Shown one piece after another: positions 26,480 through 33,493 of a DNA stretch of 64,000 bases. Positions within the stretch are counted from its first letter, which is position 1. Each line of letters starts with the position of its first letter. A program made the position numbers and the translations under genes. Source of the DNA: DASSNR01 sp036278935 (GTDB lineage: Bacteria > Gemmatimonadota > Gemmatimonadetes > Gemmatimonadales > Gemmatimonadaceae); NCBI GenBank assembly GCA_036278935.1, contig DASUKA010000158.1:1-64000 (forward strand), written 5' to 3'. The notes under the pieces are model-generated. The model saw only the letters and a list, made by a program, of their open reading frames with translations. It was not told the origin of the DNA and searched no databases.

Positions 26480-26721
26480 CGGATCGCCATGGGCATGAGG
26501 GTCCAATGTACCCAACCACGACATTGATGGTGAGAGGCGGGCGCCGGGGCGGGAGGCGCCGTCCCGTCATCATCCCTTGCGCAGGATGCGCATCGGGTCC
26601 AGCCGCGCGAAAACGTACTCGGCTTGGCGCCCGAAGTCATCCGGCGGCCGCGCCTCCCGCCGGCCTCGCCTGTCACGCTCGAGCCGGCGCGTGGCATGAC
26701 GGGAAGGGGTGTTGGCGCGTC

Positions 26722-26763
26722 TTGAATATGCCAATGCAACAAATAAATTTAGGCATGCCGAAA
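26722..26763 (+). promoter_or_regulatory. Promoter and palindromic DtxR/MntR-type operator over the Nramp start
   Basis: A -35-like TTGAAT (26722-26727) and a -10-like TAAATT (26744-26749) are 16 bp apart in an AT-rich island unlike the surrounding DNA. A near-perfect palindrome TTTAGGCATGCCGAAA covers 26748-26763, with a single mismatched pair. The start ATG at 26755-26757 is its centre. A DtxR-family regulator gene is the third gene of the operon, so autoregulation by metal is the simple reading. No Shine-Dalgarno sequence is visible, and transcription starting about 6 nt after the -10 box would begin at the ATG (leaderless). Confidence 0.55.
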
Positions 26764-28221
26764 GCACGGTATAGGCGGCCGTCAACCAGCGGAGGCGGGG
26801 CGACGGACGAGGAAACAACCACTCCCGCGGCTGAACAGGCGGCTACGGAACCCTCGGAGCAGGCATCCGCGGAGCGCGCGCCCGCGGAGTACGCCCACGA
26901 CGAGCATCAGCCCGGCTGGCGGCGCACTCGTGCGACTCCCAGCCTCGCTGAGGCGTACCGTTCTGTTCCGATCCTGGGGAACAGCTGGTGGCGGAAGCTG
27001 CTGGCGTTTGCCGGACCCGGGTATCTCGTCGCGGTCGGTTACATGGACCCCGGCAACTGGGCCACCGATCTGGCAGGGGGCTCGGCGTTCGGCTACACCT
27101 TGCTGAGCGTCGTCCTCATGGCGAATCTGATGGCGGTGCTGCTGCAGGGACTCGCGGCCAAGCTGGGGATCGTCACGGGCCGCGACCTCGCGCAGGCGTG
27201 CCGCGACGCGTACTCCCGGCCGGTAGGGATCGCGCTCTGGATTCTGGCCGAGATCGCCATTGCCGCGTGCGATCTGGCGGAAGTGATCGGGTCGGCGATC
27301 GCGCTGAACCTGCTCTTCCACATCCCGCTGCCGGTGGGGATCGTGATCACCGCGCTGGATGTGCTGATCGTGCTCATTCTGCAGCACAAGGGGTTCCGGC
27401 TGCTCGAGGCGCTCGTGGTGACGCTCATCGCCACGGTGGGGATCGCGTTTCTCTTCGAGATCATCATCGCGCGTCCCGATCCGGCGTCGGTGGCGGCGGG
27501 CTTCATCCCCTCGCTCCAGATTCTCCGGAACCCCGAGATGCTGTACATTGCGGTAGGGATTCTCGGGGCCACCGTGATGCCGCACAATCTGTATCTGCAC
27601 TCCTCGATCGTGCAGACCAGGCGGTATGCCCAGAACGCATCGGGCAAGCGCGAAGCTGTTCGCTATGCCTTCATCGATTCGACTGTGGCGCTGTCGTTCG
27701 CGCTCTTCATCAATGCGGCGATCCTGATCGTGGCGGCGGCCACCTTTCACCGTGCCGGGCACACGGGCGTGGCCGAGATCCAGGACGCATACAAGCTGTT
27801 GACGCCGCTCGTGGGCGTGGGCGGTGCGAGTGTCGTCTTCGCTCTGGCGCTGCTGGCATCGGGGCAGAACTCGACGCTCACCGGGACGCTCGCCGGCCAG
27901 ATCGTCATGGAGGGCTTTCTCGACATTCACATCCGGCCCTGGCTGCGCCGGCTGATCACGCGCGCGCTCGCGGTGGTGCCGGCAGCCATCGTCGCGATCG
28001 TGTATGGGGAGAGCGGCACCGCCAAACTGCTCATTCTCAGCCAGGTGATTCTGAGCTTGCAACTCTCCTTCGCCGTCTTTCCACTCGTGCACTTCACCTC
28101 GGATCGTGCCAAGATGGGGGAGCTCGTGAACGGGCGATGGTTGAAGATCCTGGCATACGCGATCGCCATCTTCATTGTCGTGCTGAACGGCTGGCTTCTC
28201 ATCAAGATCGTTGCGCACTGA
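26755..28221 (+). CDS. mntH: Nramp divalent metal/proton symporter
   Basis: Inner-membrane importer of Mn2+ and related divalent metals driven by protons. With ATG at 26755 the protein has 488 residues: a hydrophilic, acidic N-terminal tail of about 75 residues (unusually long for the family) and then 11 predicted membrane segments. The metal-binding DPGNW motif (VGYMDPGNWATDLAGGS) in segment 1 and the VMPHNLYLHS motif in segment 6 are intact, including Asp-Pro-Gly-Asn and Met-Pro-His. No start codon exists between 26757 and the first membrane segment; ATGs at 26728 and 26734 are upstream alternatives. It is followed within 12 bp by a stress protein and then a DtxR-type regulator. Confidence 0.92.
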   Translation: MPKARYRRPSTSGGGATDEETTTPAAEQAATEPSEQASAERAPAEYAHDEHQPGWRRTRATPSLAEAYRSVPILGNSWWRKLLAFAGPGYLVAVGYMDPGNWATDLAGGSAFGYTLLSVVLMANLMAVLLQGLAAKLGIVTGRDLAQACRDAYSRPVGIALWILAEIAIAACDLAEVIGSAIALNLLFHIPLPVGIVITALDVLIVLILQHKGFRLLEALVVTLIATVGIAFLFEIIIARPDPASVAAGFIPSLQILRNPEMLYIAVGILGATVMPHNLYLHSSIVQTRRYAQNASGKREAVRYAFIDSTVALSFALFINAAILIVAAATFHRAGHTGVAEIQDAYKLLTPLVGVGGASVVFALALLASGQNSTLTGTLAGQIVMEGFLDIHIRPWLRRLITRALAVVPAAIVAIVYGESGTAKLLILSQVILSLQLSFAVFPLVHFTSDRAKMGELVNGRWLKILAYAIAIFIVVLNGWLLIKIVAH

Positions 28222-28233
28222 CCGGATGGTCGC

Positions 28234-28686
28234 ATGTACGAGCACATCCTCGTTCCCCTTGAGCATTCGCCGTACGACGCCGCCGTGATCGAGCACGTGC
28301 AGCAGCTCGCGCGCATGTCGCATGCATCGCTCGTCCTCATCCACGTGGCTGACGGGTGGGCGGCGCGCAACATCCATCACCTGAATCTTCAGGAGTCGGA
28401 GGAGATGCGGCGCGACCGTGCGTACCTGGAGAGCGTCGCCGCGAAGCTCGAGGCCGATGGCTTCGAGGTGGAAGCGGTGCTGGCGAGCGGCGACCCGGCG
28501 CAGGAGATCGTGGAAGCGGCCGAACGGGAGCAGTGCGACCTGATCGCGATGGCGACGCACGGGCATCGCTTTCTCTCCGATCTCGTGCGCGGCAGCGTGG
28601 CGACCGCGGTGCGCCATCGATCGACGGTGCCGGTGCTGATGGTGCGCGGCCAGCCCACCGGGGCCATGGAGCCCGATCACCCATGA
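28234..28686 (+). CDS. Universal stress protein (UspA family)
   Basis: A 150-residue single USP domain. It starts with MYEHILVPLEHSPYDAAVIE and ends with the nucleotide-binding segment GSVATAVRHRSTVPVLMVR; the ATP-site pattern around MATHGHRFLSDLVRGS is of the G2xG9GST type in degenerate form. ATP binding is therefore likely but not certain. It sits between the metal transporter and its probable regulator: 12 bp after the Nramp stop, and its own stop overlaps the regulator start (ATGA). This suggests a role in the same metal or oxidative response. Confidence 0.88.
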   Translation: MYEHILVPLEHSPYDAAVIEHVQQLARMSHASLVLIHVADGWAARNIHHLNLQESEEMRRDRAYLESVAAKLEADGFEVEAVLASGDPAQEIVEAAEREQCDLIAMATHGHRFLSDLVRGSVATAVRHRSTVPVLMVRGQPTGAMEPDHP

Positions 28687-29369
28687 TGGCCTCGCGTGAG
28701 CCCGAAGACTACACCGCCCCGGTCGAGAATTACCTCAAGGCGATCTACGAGATCGAGCGGGCGAGCGGCGCGGCGGCCACCACCGACATCGCGCAGCACC
28801 TGGAGATCGCGCCCGCCTCGGTGAGCGGGATGATCCGCCGGCTGGCCGAGCAGGGGTTGCTGGAGCATGAGCGGTATCGCGGCGTGAAGCTTACCGACGA
28901 GGGACGGCGGGTGGCGCTGCGCACGATCCGGCGTCACCGCGTGATCGAGTCCTACCTCATGCGCGCGCTCGGCTACCCGTGGGATCTGGTGCACGATGAG
29001 GCGGAGCGGCTGGAGCACGCTGCCTCCGACGAGCTGATCGACCGGATGGCGGCCGCCATCGGCGAGCCCACGGTGGACCCGCACGGGGCGCCGATCCCCA
29101 CCCGCGAGGGGGAGATCGACGAGCGCGCCCACCTCGCGCTCATGGAGTTGGAGCCGGGTGAGCACGGCCGCGTGGTGCAGGTGAGCGATGCCGACGCCGG
29201 GCGGCTGCGCTACCTGGGCGACCTCGGCCTGCGTCCCGGAGCGCGCGTCACGCTACTCGACCGGGCGCCGTATGGCGGACCGATCACGCTGCGGGTGGGC
29301 TCCGCCAAGTGTCAGATCGGGCCGGCGCTCGCGGCGGTGGTCTTCGTGGAGCGCGCGGCGGGCGCCTGA
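28683..29369 (+). CDS. DtxR/MntR-family metal-dependent repressor with FeoA domain
   Basis: A 228-residue regulator. Residues 8-75 are a winged helix (TTDIAQHLEIAPASVSGMIR), residues 76-140 the metal-binding dimerisation domain, and residues ~155-228 an SH3-like FeoA domain. The DEAERLEH segment keeps the Glu, Glu and His ligands of MntR. The N-terminal ligand position (Asp8 in MntR, Met10 in DtxR) is Asn in VENYLKAIY, so Mn2+ versus Fe2+ preference is unclear. It likely represses the operon through the palindrome at 26748-26763 when the metal is plentiful. The start overlaps the stress protein stop. Confidence 0.88.
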   Translation: MMASREPEDYTAPVENYLKAIYEIERASGAAATTDIAQHLEIAPASVSGMIRRLAEQGLLEHERYRGVKLTDEGRRVALRTIRRHRVIESYLMRALGYPWDLVHDEAERLEHAASDELIDRMAAAIGEPTVDPHGAPIPTREGEIDERAHLALMELEPGEHGRVVQVSDADAGRLRYLGDLGLRPGARVTLLDRAPYGGPITLRVGSAKCQIGPALAAVVFVERAAGA

Positions 29370-29434
29370 TGTACGTTCACAGTACACCTGCGCACCACCG
29401 GCTCCAGTGCCGGCCCCCACACAATGCCCGCGTC

Positions 29435-29992
29435 ATGGCCCAACCGCCCACCATCGCAACCGCCCGACTCATCCTGCGCCCGTTCGCGCTCACCGATGCC
29501 ACGGATGTGCAGCGCCTGGCTGGCCAACGCGATATCGCCGCCACGACCGACCACATTCCGCACCCCTACGACATTGCGATGGCGCAGGCGTGGATCGGCT
29601 CGCACCAGCCTGGCTTCGAGGCAGGCACGCTGGCGACCTTCGCGATCGTCCTCTGCACGGGCGGCGAGCTGATCGGGGCGATCGGCCTGACCATCATCGC
29701 CGAGCACGAGCGCGCGGAGCTCGGCTACTGGGTCGGCAAGCCGTACTGGGGGCAGGGATACTGCACCGAAGCGGCTGGAGCGGTGCTGCGCTATGCCTTC
29801 GAGGAGGGCGGCCTCAATCGCGTCCATGCGTGTCACTTCGCGCGCAATCCGGCATCGGGGCGCGTGATGCAGAAGATCGGCATGCAGCATGAGGGGCGGC
29901 TCCGGCAGCACGTGAAGAAGTGGGGGCAGCTCGAGGACCTGGAGATGTACGGAGTGTTGCGCGAGGAGTATCGCGCCCCCCGCTCGCGCTGA
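29435..29992 (+). CDS. GNAT N-acetyltransferase (RimJ/RimL-like)
   Basis: A 185-residue acetyltransferase using acetyl-CoA. The opening TARLILRPFALTDATDVQRL, the central AELGYWVGKPYWGQGYCTEA with the acetyl-CoA loop G-Q-G-Y, and NPASGRVMQKIGMQHEG are characteristic of the RimJ/RimL group, whose members acetylate ribosomal protein N-termini or small amines. The substrate here is unknown. ATG at 29435 begins the conserved region; the frame runs further upstream into the regulator gene. It is 65 bp after the regulator and may be a separate unit. Confidence 0.87.
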   Translation: MAQPPTIATARLILRPFALTDATDVQRLAGQRDIAATTDHIPHPYDIAMAQAWIGSHQPGFEAGTLATFAIVLCTGGELIGAIGLTIIAEHERAELGYWVGKPYWGQGYCTEAAGAVLRYAFEEGGLNRVHACHFARNPASGRVMQKIGMQHEGRLRQHVKKWGQLEDLEMYGVLREEYRAPRSR

Positions 29993-30142
29993 GAGCGCCC
30001 GCGGGCGACTCGCCCCGTGGGCCTCGCCGGCGCTGGGATCACCCGCAGGCCGCCCGCCCGGATCGCCACACGCCAGGCAGGGGAGGGAACGACTTTTGCC
30101 CAGCCATCCCTGCACGACGTGGCTTGCTGTGAGGAGTGTGTG

Positions 30143-30556
30143 ATGGCCGTTCGCGTGGCGCCGGTAGAACCCAACGTGACGATCCCCGAGTTGATCGGGC
30201 GGCTCAGCGATGATTCCAAGCGGTTGGCCCGTGACGAAGTGCGCCTGGCCAAGCTCGAGGTGGGCGAGAGCGTGCATGTCGCGACGCGCGGCGCCATCTG
30301 GCTGGCGGTGGGCTTCGGGATGGGTGTGATCGCGCTGGTGGCGCTCACCGTTCTGCTCGCGGTCGTCTTCGGCCTCGGGATCTTCGGGCAGGCATGGGCC
30401 GGCGCGCTCATTGCCGGCGGCATCGATCTGATTGTCGGAGGCATCCTGCTGGTCATGGGGATCAGCATCCTCAAACACACCGATTATACGCTGGGCGAGT
30501 CACGGGAGGCGCTGCGCAACACGGCAGCCTGGATCTCCCGGGAGGCAGCATCGTAG
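30143..30556 (+). CDS. Holin-X/DUF1469-like small membrane protein
   Basis: A 137-residue protein with a cytoplasmic helical N-terminus (LSDDSKRLARDEVRLAKLEV) and two hydrophobic helices at about residues 50-75 and 80-108. This layout matches the phage holin superfamily III / putative actinobacterial holin-X family, which despite the name is mostly chromosomal and of unknown role in envelope biology. GAGGAGTGTG before the ATG at 30143 is a good ribosome site. A clear terminator follows at 30596-30630, so this is probably a single-gene transcript. Confidence 0.75.
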   Translation: MAVRVAPVEPNVTIPELIGRLSDDSKRLARDEVRLAKLEVGESVHVATRGAIWLAVGFGMGVIALVALTVLLAVVFGLGIFGQAWAGALIAGGIDLIVGGILLVMGISILKHTDYTLGESREALRNTAAWISREAAS

Positions 30557-30595
30557 CGTCACCGTTCGCGGTGCGACACGACGCGCCAGTGTTTC

Positions 30596-30630
30596 GGCCC
30601 ACGCACCCTCGCCAGACGCGTGGGCCTTTT
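30596..30630 (+). terminator. Rho-independent terminator after the holin-X-like gene
   Basis: A 9-bp perfect stem GGCCCACGC (30596-30604) / GCGTGGGCC (30618-30626) with a 13-nt loop, followed by four T. It lies 40 bp after the stop and before the ABC permease start at 30647. It argues against using the GTG at 30620 as the permease start. Confidence 0.8.
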
Positions 30631-30646
30631 GCATCATACCGCACCG

Positions 30647-31498
30647 ATGCCGTACTCACTGCTGATCTGGTGCGCACTCGCGCTCCAGCCCCTGCAACAA
30701 CCGACCGCCAGGCTACAGGCGCCGCCGCAGCCGGCCGCCGAGCGCACGATTGTCATCGGAACCCACCTGGCGGCCGATGCCCACCTGCACGTGGGCGATC
30801 GCGTGGTGATCTCCGCCACCCCCGGCGGCGCGGGCGATACGGTACGTGTGAGCGCCATCGTGCGCCGTACGGCCGATCCCAGCGAGCTCGCGCGCAAAGG
30901 GTATCATGTGCGAGTGCATCTGGGGCAGCTCCAGCGGTTGATCGGCTACGGCGACCGGGTCGACCGCTTTGCCGTCGCCACGCGCGATAGCGCGGCCACG
31001 CGGCGCGCGCTCGCGGCCATCAACCAGGCGGCGTTCGGCTTCCACGCCTACCGCTCGAAGGACATTGCGGCGGAGACCTCGGAGACCTTCCGTGTGGTGA
31101 GCCGCTTTCATCGCGCCATCGGCGTCATCACGATCGTCGCGAGCGCGGTGTTTCTCCTCTGTATTCTCCTGCTCAAGGTGGACGAGCGGCGGCGCGACGT
31201 CGCGGCGCTCCGGCTCCTGGGGCTCTCGCGCGCGTCGGTGGTACGCTCCGTCGTGATCGAAGCAGCCTTCGTCTCCGTTCTGGGCAGTCTGCTCGGCGTG
31301 GGGCTCGGTATCGCCACGTCCTTTATCGTGAACACGTACTATCAGGGGTTCTATCGCACGCCGCTCCGCTTTTCGATCGTGACGCCGGGCATCGTACTCT
31401 TTGCCGTGGTGCTGTCGCTGGTATTGGGCATAGGCGCCGGTCTGCTGGCCGCCAATCGGCTGGTGCGCACACCGCCGCTCTCCCTGCTGGGCCGCTGA
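30647..31498 (+). CDS. FtsX-like ABC permease with a replaced N-terminus
   Basis: A 283-residue membrane protein of the LolC/MacB (FtsX-like) type. The C-terminal half has three membrane segments with the family signature KVDERRRDVAALRLLGLSR and a GL...LAANRLVRTPPL end. The usual cytoplasmic helix and first membrane segment with a long periplasmic domain are instead a short hydrophobic leader (MPYSLLIWCALAL) and about 130 periplasmic residues. It pairs with the full-length permease at 31498, whose ATG overlaps this stop (TGATG), and with the ATPase at 32789. Together they look like a lipoprotein- or substrate-extruding LolCDE/MacB-like exporter. Confidence 0.75.
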   Translation: MPYSLLIWCALALQPLQQPTARLQAPPQPAAERTIVIGTHLAADAHLHVGDRVVISATPGGAGDTVRVSAIVRRTADPSELARKGYHVRVHLGQLQRLIGYGDRVDRFAVATRDSAATRRALAAINQAAFGFHAYRSKDIAAETSETFRVVSRFHRAIGVITIVASAVFLLCILLLKVDERRRDVAALRLLGLSRASVVRSVVIEAAFVSVLGSLLGVGLGIATSFIVNTYYQGFYRTPLRFSIVTPGIVLFAVVLSLVLGIGAGLLAANRLVRTPPLSLLGR

Positions 31499-32685
31499 TG
31501 CGCCTGACGCTCGCCCTGGCCTCGCTCAGGCGTAACACGTCGCGCACGTTGCTGGCCATCCTGGGCGTGACCATCGCGGCCGCCATGCTGCTCGACATGG
31601 TGATGCTCTCCACCGGGCTCCGCGAGTCCTTTCGCGAGCTCCTGCTGAGCCGCGGCTTTCAGTTGCGACTGGCGCCCAAGGGGACACTTCCCTTCGACAC
31701 CGATGCGACGATCGCCGGAGCGGCGCGCATCATCGCCGCGCTGCGCGCGAACCCGGGCGTGGAGACGATCAGCCCCGTGCTGGGCTCCTCGGTGCACGTG
31801 CCGGTCGACAGTGGTGCCGTCTCCAGCTTCGCGCTCGGAAACATGCCGGCAGTGCAGGGCGATTACGATCTCCTGCGCGGGCACGATCCCACGGCCGGCA
31901 ACGCGCTCGTGGCGAACGCGGAGTTCCTGCGCGCCGCCCACGCGCAGGTAGGGGACACGATCATGGTGGCGGCCGGCTACAGCCCGCAGCTCCGGAGCGC
32001 TGTGCACGAGCAACGGTTCGTGATCACGGGGGAAGCGCGCTTCATCTACCTCTCGTCGGGCGAGCCGGCGGTGGACATGCCGCTCAACACGCTGCAGCAG
32101 ATGACCGGGAACGCGAGCGACGATCGCGTGTCGCTGCTCATGGTCCGCGCGCGCGAGGGGGTCAACGTCGACAGTTTGGGCGCGTGGATCGAACGGCAGG
32201 CGCCGCGCGTGCAGGCCATCTCCACGCGCGAGGCGCTCCAGCAGGTGGACCAGCGGCTCAGCTACTTCCGGCAGCTCTCGTACATCCTGGGCGCGGTGAG
32301 TCTCGCCGTCGGCTTCCTGCTCGTGAGCACGCTGGTGACGGTGTCGGTGAACGAGCGGGTGGGGCAGATTGCGGTGATGCGCGCCATCGGCGTCTCGCGC
32401 CCGCACGTAGTGCAGCAGATCCTGCTCGAGAGCAGCGCCATCAGTATCGCGGGAGCGATAGCGGGGCTCGTCCTCGGCCTCGGCACAGCGCGCTACCTCA
32501 ATGCCATCCTCTCGAGCTTCCCCGGGCTGCCGGCGCGCATCGACTTCTTTCTCTTCCAGCCGCGCGCGGCGTGGATTGCGCTCGGGCTGCTGGTGGTGTC
32601 GGGGATCGTGGCGGGGATTTATCCATCGTGGCGCGCGGCATCGCTGCCGGTGGCGCGCACGCTGCGCGAGGAGGCGGTGGTATGA
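31498..32685 (+). CDS. FtsX-like ABC permease (LolC/E or MacB type)
   Basis: A 395-residue permease with the standard four-segment layout. A first membrane segment (residues ~17-40, LLAILGVTIAAAMLLDMV) is followed by a periplasmic domain of about 220 residues, then three C-terminal segments with VSVNERVGQIAVMRAIGVSR and the ending YPSWRAASLPVARTLREE. It would couple ATP hydrolysis by the downstream ATPase to extraction of a substrate from the outer leaflet of the inner membrane. A hairpin repeat of 77 bp (32693-32769) sits between this gene and the ATPase. Confidence 0.85.
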   Translation: MRLTLALASLRRNTSRTLLAILGVTIAAAMLLDMVMLSTGLRESFRELLLSRGFQLRLAPKGTLPFDTDATIAGAARIIAALRANPGVETISPVLGSSVHVPVDSGAVSSFALGNMPAVQGDYDLLRGHDPTAGNALVANAEFLRAAHAQVGDTIMVAAGYSPQLRSAVHEQRFVITGEARFIYLSSGEPAVDMPLNTLQQMTGNASDDRVSLLMVRAREGVNVDSLGAWIERQAPRVQAISTREALQQVDQRLSYFRQLSYILGAVSLAVGFLLVSTLVTVSVNERVGQIAVMRAIGVSRPHVVQQILLESSAISIAGAIAGLVLGLGTARYLNAILSSFPGLPARIDFFLFQPRAAWIALGLLVVSGIVAGIYPSWRAASLPVARTLREEAVV

Positions 32686-32692
32686 GGACCGC

Positions 32693-32769
32693 TGTCATTC
32701 CAAGGGAGCGGAGCGACCGAGGTATCTCCTCGCCCGGTCAGCAGATTCCTCGCTGCACTCGGAATGACA
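32693..32769. repeat. Hairpin-forming intergenic repeat (MITE-like)
   Basis: The unit begins TGTCATTCC and ends GGAATGACA, a perfect 9-bp terminal inverted repeat, with inner parts (AGGGAGCGGAGCGACCGAGG and TTCCTCGCTGCACTCGG) that also pair partly. The pattern GTCATTCC...GGAATGAC with nested CGAG/CTCG is a widespread bacterial intergenic repeat type. It is inserted inside the ABC operon between permease and ATPase genes. I saw no second copy in this window. Confidence 0.65.
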
Positions 32770-32788
32770 ACCGCGGGCTGGTGGGTAC

Positions 32789-33493
32789 ATGAGCGCGCTG
32801 CTCCGCACGTGCGACCTCCATCGCGAGTACGTGCTCGAGGGAGAGCAGGTGCACGCGGTGCGCGGTGTGTCGCTCGAGATCGAACGGGGGGAGTACGTGG
32901 CCATCGTCGGCCCGTCGGGGAGCGGCAAGTCCTCGCTCCTCAACCTGCTGGGCGCCATCGACCGCCCGACGTCCGGTCGCGTGCTGATCGAGGGGCGCGA
33001 CGTGGGGACGATGACCGACCGCGAGGTGACGAGATTCCGGCTGCACCACATCGGCTTCGTCTTCCAACGCTTCTACCTCGTGCCCGTGCTCATCGCGCGC
33101 GAGAACGTGGAACTGCCCATGGCCGAAGCGGGGATGAGCGTCGCGGAACGTCGCGCGCGCGCGGACGAGCTCCTGGCATACGTCGGGCTCGCGAAACGCG
33201 CGCGACATCGGCCGCCGCAGCTCTCCGGTGGGGAGCAGCAGCGCACAGCCATTGCCCGCGCGCTCGCCAACCGCCCCGCGCTACTGCTGGCCGACGAGCC
33301 CACGGGCGAGCTGGACGCGCATACCGGCGCCGAGATCATCGCACTGTTCGAACGGTTGAACGCCGACGGGACCACGCTGCTGGTGGTGACGCACGATGAG
33401 GACCTCGCGCGTGCGGCGCGACGCGTGATCCACATGCGTGACGGCGCCATCGTCAAGGAGGAAGTGCTCAGGGCGGGGGCGGTGGGCGCGTGA
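32789..33493 (+). CDS. ABC transporter ATPase (LolD/MacB type)
   Basis: A 234-residue ATPase of the lipoprotein-release/macrolide-export class. Walker A GPSGSGKSS is near residue 45, signature LSGGEQQRTAIARAL near 148, Walker B LLLADEPTGELD near 168 and the switch His in VVTHDEDLA near 200. The HIGFVFQRFYLVPVL Q-loop matches LolD closely. It powers the two permeases upstream and probably the fusion permease downstream, whose start overlaps its stop (GTGATC at 33490). Confidence 0.9.
   Translation: MSALLRTCDLHREYVLEGEQVHAVRGVSLEIERGEYVAIVGPSGSGKSSLLNLLGAIDRPTSGRVLIEGRDVGTMTDREVTRFRLHHIGFVFQRFYLVPVLIARENVELPMAEAGMSVAERRARADELLAYVGLAKRARHRPPQLSGGEQQRTAIARALANRPALLLADEPTGELDAHTGAEIIALFERLNADGTTLLVVTHDEDLARAARRVIHMRDGAIVKEEVLRAGAVGA

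Noticed and set aside
26570..26818. Minus-strand frame ending ARLDPMRILRKG, which resembles the end of FtsX/ADOP permeases
   Set aside because: Only about 12 residues look familiar and it overlaps the Nramp promoter and start; too short to call a gene remnant.
26782..28680. Minus-strand open frame of 632 codons opposite Nramp and the stress protein
   Set aside because: His/Arg/Glu-rich shadow with no domain; the plus-strand genes are unmistakable.
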